A DNA stretch of 64,000 bases from RZYY01 sp036794825 (GTDB lineage: Bacteria; Bacteroidota; Bacteroidia; Bacteroidales; 4484-276), in assembly GCA_036794825.1 (NCBI GenBank), contig DAIRGA010000024.1:15621-79620 (forward strand), read 5' to 3'. The position numbers and the translations under genes are program-made. Shown here in pieces: positions 28,243 through 36,571 of this stretch. Every line of letters begins with the position of its first letter. The stretch's first letter is position 1. The notes beneath the pieces were generated by a model. It saw only the letters and a program-made list of their open reading frames with translations. It had not been told where the DNA came from and did no database searches.

Positions 28243-28773
28243 TCATTTACTTTTAAAGGAACGCACCAGGTAAATAATCAGCGGGAGATAAACTGCGACG
28301 AGAAGAAGGGGCAAAAACCACATGCCGATACCTTCGGAAGCACCGGTTGCAGTGCGGATTGTAAAATAAACAATGATGGAAAACATCAGAATGATAATAA
28401 GTTTCAGCAACCTGATCATCCGGGTGGCATGGGTGTATTGGATGAGGGCGTTTTCTTCGGTGATTTTTACAGAATAATTGAAAATGTGTGGATACCGGTT
28501 GATAACCGTCAGCCCGGCATAAAGCAGGGTGGTGAGGATGGGCAATAGGATTAAACTGGTTTTACCACCATATCGGTCAGGATCTCCTTTGAAATCAAAA
28601 TGAACCGGAATGGTATCGGGCAGCACGTTGAATGCATAAACAACCATTGCCCACATGGCAAGCAATCCCAGGATGCTGAGTATTTCGGTGAGATGGTCGG
28701 AAAATGTTGGTTCAGGTCTGACTTTTGGCCTGTATTCTTCTTTTATGAAGCTCTTTCGTTTTCCTGTGGTCAT
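28243..28773 (-). CDS. DUF1648 (SdpI-like) membrane protein
   Basis: 176 residues from the ATG at 28773 (a TTG six codons upstream overlaps a TTCTTTG box and is not used). The N-terminus is basic and cytoplasmic. Four predicted membrane helices are visible: AMWAMVVYAFNV, SLILLPILTTLLYAGL, LIIILMFSIIVYFTI and FLPLLLVAVYLPLIIYLV. The DUF1648 hallmark LPDTIPVHFDFKGDPDRYG follows helix 1. Family members relate to the SdpI immunity protein and to membrane stress functions; the exact role is unknown. It lies 83 bp before the RND operon. Confidence 0.82.
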   Translation of the reverse strand: MTTGKRKSFIKEEYRPKVRPEPTFSDHLTEILSILGLLAMWAMVVYAFNVLPDTIPVHFDFKGDPDRYGGKTSLILLPILTTLLYAGLTVINRYPHIFNYSVKITEENALIQYTHATRMIRLLKLIIILMFSIIVYFTIRTATGASEGIGMWFLPLLLVAVYLPLIIYLVRSFKSK

Positions 28774-28848
28774 TTTCCTTTTTTCTGACAAAGAAAATGA
28801 AAGTAACGCAAATGAGGTTCGGGTAAGAATGCCGGAAATAGGTTCTTG

Positions 28849-29337
28849 TTATTCCAAACCTGTTGGGTTTGCTTGTGGACGGCGATCGCGGATTCTTTGC
28901 TGCAACTCCCTGTTAAATTGCTGTTCAGCCCTCAGAAATATTGCGATTTTACGGGGCGGTAATACTTTGCGAAGATCCTCAATCATCTTTTTCCTGAGAG
29001 CGACAGTTTTCTCGGCATGGCTCAAACGTGCATCTATCATCGCATTAATCTCACCATCGGTCATCGCGTCAAAAATTTCAGGCGATTCGGGAATCAGTTG
29101 GTCACGATCAGTTCTCAATTGCTTCAATCCGGCCTGGTACTCGTCGTAAACCGGCCAGAAATTGCGGGCTTCCTCCTGAGACAGTTGCATCTGCCGGGTT
29201 AAATACCGGGTTTTAATCAGTTCGATATTTTCACGTTGCCTGGGCAGCGCCCGTTCGGTTTGAGCGGGCAATGTGCCCGAAACCATTACTATCAGTACTA
29301 TCCAAAAAATTCTGGTGGCAATTTTGGTTGGCTTCAT
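28849..29337 (-). CDS. Spy/CpxP-like periplasmic protein of ECF operon
   Basis: 162 residues with a signal peptide (ends LPAQ, residue 26). Mature chain is all helical and charged, with a segment MQLSQEEARNFWPVYDEYQ and a later ALRKKMIEDLRKVLPPRKIA typical of Bacteroidota proteins often labelled 'sensor of ECF-type sigma factor' and akin to Spy/CpxP. It is the last gene of a three-gene set: sigma factor, anti-sigma factor, this protein, 12 bp apart. It is expected to act in envelope-stress sensing. Confidence 0.75.
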   Translation of the reverse strand: MKPTKIATRIFWIVLIVMVSGTLPAQTERALPRQRENIELIKTRYLTRQMQLSQEEARNFWPVYDEYQAGLKQLRTDRDQLIPESPEIFDAMTDGEINAMIDARLSHAEKTVALRKKMIEDLRKVLPPRKIAIFLRAEQQFNRELQQRIRDRRPQANPTGLE

Positions 29338-29349
29338 TTTTCAATGGTT

Positions 29350-29808
29350 TTAAAATCCGAATTCATCAATTTCATTCAGGTAATCCAGCAACGCCTCAAG
29401 GGGAATCTCTTCCAGATCCTCCAGCGGGTCGTCAGTAGGTAAAGGATCGCTTTCCTTCAAAGTAACCTGGGGTAAAACTTCTGCATTTTCCATCGTTGAT
29501 TCAGGATTGTCTGCTGAATCAATCAATACAGTGACTGGCATTTGATTTTCGGTTAGTTGGATTGCTGCATTTTCATTGCTTTTCTGGTTGAGAAAAACAA
29601 AAGTAAGCCCCAGGAGGAGCAACAGCGTGGCGGCAATCCCGATAATGTAGTATCCTGAAATCCTATTACCTTTCGGATGCGCCTTACCCTGAACTTTTTC
29701 CATGATTGCATCCGGCAACTGGTCAAAATATCCTGGGGGGACATCCTGAAAGACGCCCGGATTCCGGCTTTTTAATTCATCCAATCGGTTTTTATTCAAA
29801 TCATTCAT
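29350..29808 (-). CDS. Putative single-pass anti-sigma factor
   Basis: 152 residues. The ATG at 29808 overlaps the sigma-factor stop by 8 bp; a TTG further upstream is less likely. An N-terminal cytoplasmic part (about 1-50, DVPPGYFDQLPDAIM) precedes a single membrane helix near 56-78 (YYIIGIAATLLLLLGLTFVF) and an acidic extracytoplasmic tail (EDLEEIPLEALLDYLNEID). This topology and the overlap with the ECF sigma gene point to a membrane anti-sigma factor. No zinc-binding HxxxCxxC motif is visible, so it is not a ZAS-type protein. Confidence 0.72.
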   Translation of the reverse strand: MNDLNKNRLDELKSRNPGVFQDVPPGYFDQLPDAIMEKVQGKAHPKGNRISGYYIIGIAATLLLLLGLTFVFLNQKSNENAAIQLTENQMPVTVLIDSADNPESTMENAEVLPQVTLKESDPLPTDDPLEDLEEIPLEALLDYLNEIDEFGF

Positions 29809-30307
29809 TTTCAAGTAGGTATTTTTCAATTTTTTTGGCCGCCTGGTGGTAGGTCGCTTTTAGAGTTCCCTCTGCAAGTTGGAGTATTTCAGCCATTTGC
29901 GAGTATTTCATTTCGTTGAAATACTTCATCGAAAAAACTATTCGCTGCTGGGGTGATAATCGTTTCATGGCTTCTTCCAGTTTTTCCTTTATCCTCTCAC
30001 CATCATGGTGTGTCGCTGGTTCATACAGATCAGGATTTAAATTTTCATTTCTCAGAAAAAAGAGATTCCGGATTCGGTTTTTTCGCAAGTACTGCAGCGC
30101 TTCGTTGGTAGCAATCCTGAAAAGCCAGGTTTGCAATTCCGAATCACCACGGTAGCTCTCCAGGTTTGTCCATGCTTTGATGAACGTATTTTGTAAAACA
30201 TCATCGGCATCCTGGTGATTGAGCACAATACTTCGGATATGCGCATAAAGTGGCCGGCTATGATCCTCAATAATTTGTCTGAAATCGCTGCCGTCCTGTT
30301 TCAACAC
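29801..30307 (-). CDS. ECF-type RNA polymerase sigma factor
   Basis: 168 residues. Region 2 (DADDVLQNTFIKAWTNLESY, about 33-52, then WLFRIATNEA) and region 4 (LSPQQRIVFSMKYFNEMKYS, about 117-136, then EGTLKATYHQAAKKI) are both clear. No ATG exists near the N-terminus; a GTG at 30307 or the adjacent TTG must be the start. It directs core RNA polymerase to stress or envelope promoters. The overlap with the anti-sigma gene implies coupled translation and probable autoregulation. Confidence 0.88.
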   Translation of the reverse strand: MLKQDGSDFRQIIEDHSRPLYAHIRSIVLNHQDADDVLQNTFIKAWTNLESYRGDSELQTWLFRIATNEALQYLRKNRIRNLFFLRNENLNPDLYEPATHHDGERIKEKLEEAMKRLSPQQRIVFSMKYFNEMKYSQMAEILQLAEGTLKATYHQAAKKIEKYLLENE

Positions 30308-30343
30308 TTTAGCTGTATTTGATATTTGACTTACAAAGAACTG

Positions 30344-30383
30344 AGAAATTCCGGAAAATGTAATTTCATTTTCCGGAATTTCT
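30344..30383. terminator. Perfect 17-bp hairpin after lipoprotein gene
   Basis: AGAAATTCCGGAAAATG (30344-30360) and its exact complement (30367-30383) form a stem with a 6-bp loop, just past the stop of the minus-strand lipoprotein gene and just upstream of the sigma-factor gene. T-rich flanks on both strands make it a likely intrinsic terminator. Confidence 0.65.
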
Positions 30384-30397
30384 TGATTTTCATTTAT

Positions 30398-31234
30398 TTA
30401 TGGAAGTCTGATAATCCTTGTTTTTCCGTTCACTGTCAGGGTGGCGAGGTTGTCGCAGGTGCCATCACCATAATCGAGGAGACGGGTAGGACGGTTCACC
30501 GGAACCGTTTCCACTATTCCGCTTACGATGTGGTGGCAGGAAGCTTCGCGACGCAATGGTTCGGTTATGGTACGGGTGAAGCCTCCGCCATTGCTGTTGG
30601 AGTGGCTTCCTGATCCGGTGATGAGGAAAACGTTGTCATACCATTCAGGGGTTCCAAATCCTTCGATCCATGTACGCAGGTGCTCCGATGACCATTCGAC
30701 CACAAAACCGTTTTCGTGGAAAGTGATACTGCCGTCTGCCACGGTGCTGTACTCAGGCTGGCCGCCGGGATTTGGCCCGAGATTAGTCATCACCTTATTT
30801 CCCTGAACGTGGTTATCGTTCACGTAAAAGTTTTCGAATGTGTGGGTAATCACAGTCCCCGGTTTGTGATACCTGCCGGTAAAAGTAACGATGATTTTGC
30901 CGCGGCGCCATTTTCCATCATTGCACAGGCAGTTTTCGTCGCCAAAATCAATGGTCAGCACGCGTGGCATCACAGTAGTATCAAGCGTAACTGTGGCACA
31001 TTCGCCCAATCTCCTTCCCCAATTATCGCCCGATTTGAAATTACCCAATGCTCTTGAATAAGCTTCATCGGCAATTTCTTCGGTTTCGTCAAATACAGAT
31101 TCTGCAATTTCCTCCTGTGCAGCCAGATTGGCTTCCGTTTCGGTTGTGTCGTCATTATCCTTTTCGCAGGCATTGAAAGTAACCATCACTAAAAGCGCTA
31201 CAAAACCGTAAAACAACAATTTGTAAGTTTTCAT
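30398..31234 (-). CDS. Hypothetical lipoprotein
   Basis: 278 residues. A lipoprotein signal peptide with lipobox FNAC (Cys23) is followed by an acidic, Glu/Asp/Thr-rich spacer (EKDNDDTTETEANLAAQEE), then a beta-rich globular domain with four Cys (GECATV, ENCLCN, REASCHH and DGTCDN). No named family recognised. It is separated from the downstream sigma operon by a perfect terminator hairpin. It is divergent from the FKBP lipoprotein gene, sharing a 163-bp intergenic region. Confidence 0.65.
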   Translation of the reverse strand: MKTYKLLFYGFVALLVMVTFNACEKDNDDTTETEANLAAQEEIAESVFDETEEIADEAYSRALGNFKSGDNWGRRLGECATVTLDTTVMPRVLTIDFGDENCLCNDGKWRRGKIIVTFTGRYHKPGTVITHTFENFYVNDNHVQGNKVMTNLGPNPGGQPEYSTVADGSITFHENGFVVEWSSEHLRTWIEGFGTPEWYDNVFLITGSGSHSNSNGGGFTRTITEPLRREASCHHIVSGIVETVPVNRPTRLLDYGDGTCDNLATLTVNGKTRIIRLP

Positions 31235-31356
31235 CCTTTTAAAAGTTTAGTTTGAATTGTTAATACGGATATTAGATGCCTGAGCGGGTAATTGGTTTAT
31301 TCGCCCCAAAAAAATCTGCTGGTACCAGGCCTGATATCCCTTTCCGGGAATTCGTC

Positions 31357-31364
31357 TAATTTTG
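31357..31364 (+). promoter_or_regulatory. -7 box of the FKBP gene
   Basis: TAATTTTG (TAnnTTTG) lies 33 bp before the chosen start codon and overlaps an alternative TTG start at 31362, which argues for the ATG at 31398. Confidence 0.5.
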
Positions 31365-31397
31365 CCGGGTTTTTTACTCAAAACCATTCGGATAAAA

Positions 31398-31877
31398 ATG
31401 AAAAGAACAGTTTTTTCGGGTTTAATATTCTTGCTTATTCTGACAGGGCTTTTTGCGATAACCGCCTGTAGCAAAGACGATGATACCGCCAAAGAGCAGG
31501 CAAAGAAGGACGAACAGATTATTAAGGACTATCTTGCTGAAAACGAAATAGATGCCCAGCGGCACGAATCGGGTATGTACTACCTTATTACGAAAGAGGG
31601 TACAGGCGACCAACCGACAAGTACTTCGCGGGTTGAAGTTTTTTACAAAGGGTATCTTACCAACGGCAATGTGTTTGATGAAACTACCCAGGGGTCAGTT
31701 ATTTTTAACCTCCAGGGCCTGATTGAAGCATGGAAAATCGGGATACCTCTGCTCAAAGAAGGAGGATCGGGAACATTTTTCGTCCCGTCGGCTTTGGGCT
31801 ATGGAAGCAGTGCCGTAGGGAGCATCCCCGCCAACTCCGTTCTCATTTTCGAAATTGACCTGGTTGCAGTGCTTTGA
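31398..31877 (+). CDS. FKBP-type peptidyl-prolyl isomerase, lipoprotein
   Basis: 159 residues. Lipobox ITAC (Cys24) follows a short hydrophobic helix. An acidic linker precedes the FKBP domain (about 55-159) with VEVFYKGYLTNGNVFDETTQ, VIFNLQGLIEAWKIGIPLLK and the terminal SVLIFEIDLVAVL strand. Most active-site aromatics of FKBP are present (Tyr, Phe-Asp, Ile, Trp in EAW). It is a periplasmic or outer-membrane protein-folding helper. Monocistronic. Confidence 0.9.
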   Translation: MKRTVFSGLIFLLILTGLFAITACSKDDDTAKEQAKKDEQIIKDYLAENEIDAQRHESGMYYLITKEGTGDQPTSTSRVEVFYKGYLTNGNVFDETTQGSVIFNLQGLIEAWKIGIPLLKEGGSGTFFVPSALGYGSSAVGSIPANSVLIFEIDLVAVL

Positions 31878-31924
31878 TTACCTATCAGATTTGGCTGATT
31901 ATTAAGCTTTTAGGACAGAAACAA

Positions 31925-32848
31925 TCAGGAATTCGCACCGGAAAAACTTTCACGGCTTTTTCTCACCTGCTTGTTGGCCAGGTAAACTCCCGTGAGAATA
32001 ACCACAATCCATATGACGTAGCTAAACAAAAATGACTCGCCATCCACAATCCCCCAGATGGTCGAAACGATGGGCATCAGGTAGGTTACGCTGGATGAAA
32101 AAAGCGCTGAAGTGCGTTTGATCACCCAAAAGTTGGCGATTATGGCCAGCGAAGTTCCCACCACGGCAAGTATAGCGATATATCCCACTCCTTCCCAGGA
32201 TTCAGGGTGTGATTGCAGGACACTGGTAAAGTCTGTACCGGCCAGAAGGTAAGCCAGCACAGGAATTCCGACAAAAAAGAATGAGATTGAGGCGATGGTG
32301 GGAGCGTCATACCCAAAAAGGTAGTTTTTGATGAAATTCATTTGAAAGCCATAGAGCATCGTAGCAAAAATGACCAGTGAGGCCGGAAAAAAATTCAGCG
32401 AAAAATCACCGTTTCCGGTTACCCAGAGCAGTCCGGTTGCCCCTACCAGCCCGATGATTACGCCGGAAACATTCACAAAACGTGTATGCCGTCCAAAAAA
32501 CAGCACTCCTGCAACCAGGGTAAACAGGGGAGTCAGCGAATTGAGAATTCCCGCCATATAGCTGTCTATTTGGGTTTGAGCACGGGCAAAGAGGTAAGCG
32601 GGGATGGCGTTTCCGATCAATCCGGAAATAACGAACAGGTGGAAATCTTTCCTGCGGATTTTCGGCAAACGAATCAATGCAACCGGCAGCAGCGAAAGGA
32701 AACTGATGGAGACCCTCAAAGCAGCAACCTGCGTGTTTTCGAAAAACTCAAGTCCCCGTTTGATGAGGATAAAAGAACTGCCCCAGATAATCATCAGGGC
32801 AAAAAGGATAAGCCAGTCAAGCAGTGCGGGTTTGTTCTCCTGTTGCAT
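31925..32848 (-). CDS. EamA/DMT-family transporter (RhaT/YdcZ-like permease)
   Basis: 307 residues from the ATG at 32848 (a GTG six codons upstream is less likely). Ten predicted membrane helices are arranged as two EamA repeats of five, with FALMIIWGSSFILIKRGL at the start of repeat 1 and typical motifs such as SFLSLLPVALIRLP and AALRVS. Inner-membrane exporter of unknown small metabolites, possibly amino acids or nucleosides. It converges with the FKBP gene, leaving 47 bp between the two stops. Confidence 0.88.
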   Translation of the reverse strand: MQQENKPALLDWLILFALMIIWGSSFILIKRGLEFFENTQVAALRVSISFLSLLPVALIRLPKIRRKDFHLFVISGLIGNAIPAYLFARAQTQIDSYMAGILNSLTPLFTLVAGVLFFGRHTRFVNVSGVIIGLVGATGLLWVTGNGDFSLNFFPASLVIFATMLYGFQMNFIKNYLFGYDAPTIASISFFFVGIPVLAYLLAGTDFTSVLQSHPESWEGVGYIAILAVVGTSLAIIANFWVIKRTSALFSSSVTYLMPIVSTIWGIVDGESFLFSYVIWIVVILTGVYLANKQVRKSRESFSGANS

Positions 32849-32965
32849 TAAAATCCGGAAATTCACGGTAAGCCAAATCGGCCGGCAAAATAAAGAAATA
32901 TTGTGCTGGTCAGAGATTAGAATTTTTGGGGCGCTGGTCTTCGATCTTCAAATCAATGAAAATAA

Positions 32966-32991
32966 AATCCCCGCCTCGTTGGGCAGGGATT
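32966..32991 (-). terminator. Intrinsic terminator of flavodoxin gene
   Basis: On the minus strand AATCCCTGCC pairs with GGCGGGGATT around a short loop and is followed by TTTTATTTTC. It lies 30 bp past the flavodoxin stop. Confidence 0.75.
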
Positions 32992-33021
32992 ATGCTTTGG
33001 TTTTACTTCAGAAAAAAGTGT

Positions 33022-33546
33022 TTACAATCCAGATTCCTGGATAATCTGTTTAACCCATTTTTCAATTCTCTGGTCGGTGAGTTCCGGCTGTTGATCCTCA
33101 TCGAGGGCCAGCCCTATAAATTTTCCATTTACAATGGATTCGGATCCGGTGTGTTCGTAGCCATCTGTTGGCCAGCTACCTATCAGCCTGGCGCCAACAC
33201 GGTCAAATTCTTTTTTGATGACCTTCATGCCATCCACGAAGTGGTCGGGGTAAAGCACCTGATCGCCAAGACCGAAAATGGCAACCGGTTTACCATCGAG
33301 ATGAGCGTTAGTAAGGCGGTTGAAAAACTCAAACCAGAGATTGTTGCCCGAGGCTTTCTCCCAGGTATCTGCGCCCACCGTTGCGCCTCCCACTATCACA
33401 AGGTCGTAATAAGGAAGGTCAAGCTCCCCGATAGCGTCGAGGCTGAAAATCTCAGTTTCAAAACCCGTGAGTTGTTTAGCGATCTTTTTCGCACAGTGCT
33501 CTACATTTCCGCCTTTTGCCCAATAAAAAAGTCCTATTTTTTTCAT
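33022..33546 (-). CDS. fldA: Flavodoxin
   Basis: 174 residues, length of long-chain flavodoxins. FMN-binding features: the phosphate loop is YWAKGGNVEHCAKKI (about 8-22), GGATVGADTW near 54-63 and FGLGDQVLYPDHF near 91-103. The phosphate loop is GGNVE instead of the usual TGNTE, a variant to note. It carries single electrons to redox enzymes in the cytoplasm, replacing ferredoxin at low iron. Own promoter and terminator flank it. Confidence 0.88.
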   Translation of the reverse strand: MKKIGLFYWAKGGNVEHCAKKIAKQLTGFETEIFSLDAIGELDLPYYDLVIVGGATVGADTWEKASGNNLWFEFFNRLTNAHLDGKPVAIFGLGDQVLYPDHFVDGMKVIKKEFDRVGARLIGSWPTDGYEHTGSESIVNGKFIGLALDEDQQPELTDQRIEKWVKQIIQESGL

Positions 33547-33587
33547 ATTTTAATGATGTTTCAAATGTTTCCTGATAAATAAGGGAA

Positions 33588-33618
33588 CAAAGTTATCCTA
33601 ATTTGGTTTGACGACAAA
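33588..33618 (-). promoter_or_regulatory. Consensus promoter of flavodoxin gene
   Basis: On the minus strand TTTG (33618-33615), 19 bp, then TAACTTTG (33595-33588). This is a full match to the Bacteroidota TTTG-N19-21-TAnnTTTG promoter, 41 bp before the start codon. Confidence 0.75.
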
Positions 33619-33638
33619 AACCCCCTGCGTGCAGCCGT

Positions 33639-34292
33639 TTAATTATTTTCCGGTGTTTTTTGTTTGTTGCTTTCGGTTGCCCGGTTCATAAAGCTGTCGT
33701 ACAGGCTCATGATTTTATGAATGGCTTCAGAGCCTCCGGCCAGCACAAACCCGGTAAGCAGCACATCCACAACAATAAAAAGCCTGGCATGAATGCCATC
33801 AGCAGGGGTGGGTAAAAGGTAAATGCTCCCAAGAATCCGGACTCCTATCAACGACACAATCACCCCGATAACCATGCCTGTCCATAGTGCAGCCAGCCTC
33901 GAATCGGCGCGGTAGTCTGACCGGGTATCTTCGGCATCTTCAATGCTTTGTAGCATATTGTTACGGATTTTGATGGTCTCCGGATCATCGTTTCTGGCAA
34001 TTTCTCCCAACTCCCTTTTCAATCTACCGATCTGACGGTCGAGACGGTCGGCGCCGGCACTGCGCCCGATGGACAAAGCAAACTCAATTGCGCGTTCGAC
34101 AAATAGAGATACCATTAGCAGTAACCCCAGCATTTCGGGCAGCGATGTAATATCCACCTCAGGTTTTATTTCCAGAACGCCGGTTTCGTAGTACCAGGCG
34201 ACGATAATTGCGCCAATAACAATTACAATGCCCCTGAATTTGATAATCCCTTCCATCCGGGATTTTTTTGGTTGTAGATTTCCATTTGACAT
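33639..34292 (-). CDS. Hypothetical multi-pass membrane protein
   Basis: 217 residues with four hydrophobic segments: about 20-37 (GIVIVIGAIIVAWYY), 52-66 (MLGLLLMVSLFVERAIE), 134-153 (LWTGMVIGVIVSLIGVRIL) and 171-190 (LFIVVDVLLTGFVLAGGSEAI). A charged soluble loop of ~65 residues lies between segments 2 and 3. TATCTTTG (34344-34337) lies 45 bp upstream. No family or enzymatic motif recognised. Confidence 0.68.
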   Translation of the reverse strand: MSNGNLQPKKSRMEGIIKFRGIVIVIGAIIVAWYYETGVLEIKPEVDITSLPEMLGLLLMVSLFVERAIEFALSIGRSAGADRLDRQIGRLKRELGEIARNDDPETIKIRNNMLQSIEDAEDTRSDYRADSRLAALWTGMVIGVIVSLIGVRILGSIYLLPTPADGIHARLFIVVDVLLTGFVLAGGSEAIHKIMSLYDSFMNRATESNKQKTPENN

Positions 34293-34551
34293 GGCTTTCA
34301 GATTTTTGGTTTCAAAACTGTATTGAATTTCAATGACAAAGATAATTTGTTTGCTGAAAAAAGAAGTTCAGGAGATTATAAATTTTCACAATCAGCATCT
34401 GCGATTAATTGGCTGCAACTACCCAGAGGAGCTTATCAGGGCTGCCGATTACTCTTTTATTGATAGGAAAGCAGTATGTTCTGATTTTCGGGCTAAAGAT
34501 CATTGGGCAAAAGATGTCCCTGGCAGCTATAATCGGTGTGAAAACTAAGAA

Positions 34552-34656
34552 TGCAGAACTGAAATTGATGTCTCAAAATGGCCGGCGGGGGTTTATTTTT
34601 GCCTGACGAAAACTGGGAATGAAACCATCTGCCAGAAATTCATGAAAGAATATTAA
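34552..34656 (+). pseudogene. Orphan T9SS C-terminal sorting-domain remnant
   Basis: A 34-codon frame ending TAA encodes RTEIDVSKWPAGVYF and GNETICQKFMKEY. It aligns almost residue for residue with the sorting-domain end of the LRR-like protein at 41068 (RTEIDISKWPVGVYL, GNETNTVKILKY). No matching upstream domain is present, so this is the 3' relic of a deleted secreted-protein gene. It sits 46 bp before the first histidine-kinase 3' repeat. Confidence 0.75.
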
Positions 34657-34701
34657 AGGATAACTGATATTCCAAAGAGAAATCAAGTGCTGCAAACTTC
34701 A

Positions 34702-34829
34702 GAGATAATCAGCGCATCAAAGTCATCAACCGCAAGCACCGCCGTAAGATCACCATGGAGATCATTGACCTGAAAGATGAAAACGGCGAAGCGAGAGGGA
34801 CGAGGGTGGTGTTTGGGGCGCCGGGGTGA
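34702..34829 (+). repeat. Histidine-kinase 3'-end repeat R1
   Basis: Reads in frame as the last ~42 codons of a LytS-type kinase gene (QRIKVINRKHRRKITMEII, then DLKDENGEARGTRVVFGAPG and TGA at 34827). No kinase body precedes it. It is the longest of five copies that bound the ATPase genes between 34.8 and 40.9 kb. Confidence 0.75.
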
Positions 34830-34850
34830 AAAAAAGTTCAAATGGAGATT

Positions 34851-34887
34851 ATTATGTTTGAAAAACATTATTTTTGTCAAACATAAT
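34851..34887. promoter_or_regulatory. Palindromic operator and -7 box of ATPase gene
   Basis: ATTATGTTTGA (34851-34861) and TCAAACATAAT (34877-34887) are perfect 11-bp inverted arms that enclose the promoter box TATTTTTG (34869-34876). A protein bound here would occlude the promoter. Confidence 0.6.
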
Positions 34888-34903
34888 TACTGAAGGTATA
34901 GCC

Positions 34904-36271
34904 ATGTTTTTAAACAGACAAAAAGAAATTGAGCGTATTGAGCAATCATTGCAGCGCGATAAATCGCAATTGATCGTGATCTACGGAAGACGAAGATGCG
35001 GGAAATCCACGTTGCTTCAACAGATGTTGCCACCTGAAGCAATCTATTTTTCTGCTGATTTGAGAGAAAAACCATTACAAATTGTTGCTTTTTCAAAGCA
35101 AATTGAAAAGATAGCCCCCGGTTTTTCCAAACCGGTTTATCCAGATTGGGAAAGCTTTTTTATTAGTTTGAATAATGCTCTGACAAAAAAAACTATTGTG
35201 TGTATTGATGAATTCCCCTATTTGGCAAAAAACAGCCCTGAATTGCCCTCCATTTTGCAAACGATTGTTGACAATCAGCGCAATAGCAACTATCATTTGA
35301 TACTTTGCGGCTCATCACAACAAATGATGCACAGCATGGTACTCGACAGCGCTTCACCACTATATGGCAGGTGCGATGAGATCATTAAAGTAAAACCAAT
35401 GGCGATCCGATATCTGCAGGAATACCTTTCGATATCACCGGTGGAGGCAGTTCACGAATTTGGTGTTTGGGGCGGTGTGCCACGATATTGGGAGGTTAGA
35501 AAGCAATATGGGAGTTTTGATTTTGCAGTTAAAAACAGCATTCTCGATCAAAATGGTTTACTGAATGAGGAACCGGAACGACTATTTTCAGATGAACTGC
35601 GCACCTCTGTTCAGGCTTATTCAATCCTAAGTTTGATCGGTGCGGGTGTTCATCGTCCCTCTGAAATTTCTGCCAGGTTAGATAAACCAGCAACTCAATT
35701 ATCAAGAATGTTTGGATTTCTAGTCAATCAGGGTTATATAAAACGTGAAATACCTTACGGAGAACCCCCAAGATCATCAAAAAAAAGCCTTTACAAAATT
35801 GATGATCCATTTATAAATTTCTATTTCACCTTTCTGGTTCCCAACAGAAGCAGGCTTGAATTTGATATGGTTGATCAGGTTTGGGACGAAATTGCAGAAA
35901 AATATAATCAGTATGTTTCGGTGATCTGGGAGGATTTATGCAGAAAAGCAATACCACATCTCGAGATTGAAGGGAAAAAGTTCAATCCTGCTTCGCGATG
36001 GTGGGGTGGCGGTTTAAACAAAAAAGCGATGGAATTAGATATAGTCGCAATTTCAACCGACCAAACTACATTGCTGATTGGTGAAGCAAAATGGTCCGAC
36101 AGAAACCAATCTAACGAAATATCAGAATTACTGGAGATGAAAGAAAGCAACATTCCATTTACAAAACCGGAAAACATCATCAAAGTTCTTTTCCAGAAGT
36201 TACCAGCATCGCATCCAAATATCATTGTTTTTACACCTGATCATATTATCAATCTACTGACTTTGTCCTGA
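34904..36271 (+). CDS. AAA ATPase (archaeal-ATPase) with C-terminal DUF234 nuclease-like domain
   Basis: 455 residues from the ATG at 34904; an upstream TTG falls in the promoter box and is rejected. P-loop GRRRCGKST (about 28-36), Walker B IVCIDEF, sensor LILCGSS. A winged-helix segment follows (HRPSEISARLDKPATQLSR). The C-terminal DUF234-like region carries a PD-(D/E)xK-like signature: ELDIVAI then LLIGEAKWS. Cytoplasmic; predicted ATP-dependent DNA-binding or cleaving protein of unknown role. It is the first of four ATPase genes lying between copies of the kinase 3'-end repeat. Confidence 0.85.
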   Translation: MFLNRQKEIERIEQSLQRDKSQLIVIYGRRRCGKSTLLQQMLPPEAIYFSADLREKPLQIVAFSKQIEKIAPGFSKPVYPDWESFFISLNNALTKKTIVCIDEFPYLAKNSPELPSILQTIVDNQRNSNYHLILCGSSQQMMHSMVLDSASPLYGRCDEIIKVKPMAIRYLQEYLSISPVEAVHEFGVWGGVPRYWEVRKQYGSFDFAVKNSILDQNGLLNEEPERLFSDELRTSVQAYSILSLIGAGVHRPSEISARLDKPATQLSRMFGFLVNQGYIKREIPYGEPPRSSKKSLYKIDDPFINFYFTFLVPNRSRLEFDMVDQVWDEIAEKYNQYVSVIWEDLCRKAIPHLEIEGKKFNPASRWWGGGLNKKAMELDIVAISTDQTTLLIGEAKWSDRNQSNEISELLEMKESNIPFTKPENIIKVLFQKLPASHPNIIVFTPDHIINLLTLS

Positions 36272-36302
36272 ATTGGTCAATTTTCAAGGCTATCAAACCG
36301 CC

Positions 36303-36386
36303 AGCATCACCATGGAGATCATTGAGCTGAAAGATGAGCAGGGTGAAGCACGAGGGACGAGGGTGATGTTTGGGGCGCCGGCGTGA
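36303..36386 (+). repeat. Histidine-kinase 3'-end repeat R2
   Basis: In-frame ITMEIIELKDEQGEARGTRV then MFGAPA and TGA at 36384. Same length as R1 and R3 over this part, with substitutions only. It separates the first and second ATPase genes. Confidence 0.75.
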
Positions 36387-36419
36387 GATGGAAACTTCAA
36401 CCGTGAAAAACCACAAATC

Positions 36420-36547
36420 TTTGGATTTAGGACATATTTTGCCCCAAATTGATTTGGATTTATGACTTGTTGAGCAAATTTTGGTTTGGATTTATGACAT
36501 ATTACGCTCGTATTTGGTTTGGATTTATGACAGAATTAGTATTTTTG
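36420..36547 (+). promoter_or_regulatory. Four 15-bp iterons overlapping an ATPase promoter
   Basis: TTTGGATTTAGGACA (36420), TTTGGATTTATGACT (36453), TTTGGATTTATGACA (36485) and TTTGGATTTATGACA (36518) are direct repeats at 33, 32 and 33 bp, about three helical turns. The fourth supplies the TTTG of the promoter; 18 bp later comes TATTTTTG (36540-36547), 24 bp before the ATG. Confidence 0.7.
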
Positions 36548-36571
36548 CATATGCTTTAAAAACCTAATGTT

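Noticed and set aside
34333..34548. 71-codon plus-strand ORF before the T9SS relic
   Set aside because: Its start lies in the promoter region of the divergent membrane-protein gene, there is no family likeness, and the true T9SS frame downstream is a different one.
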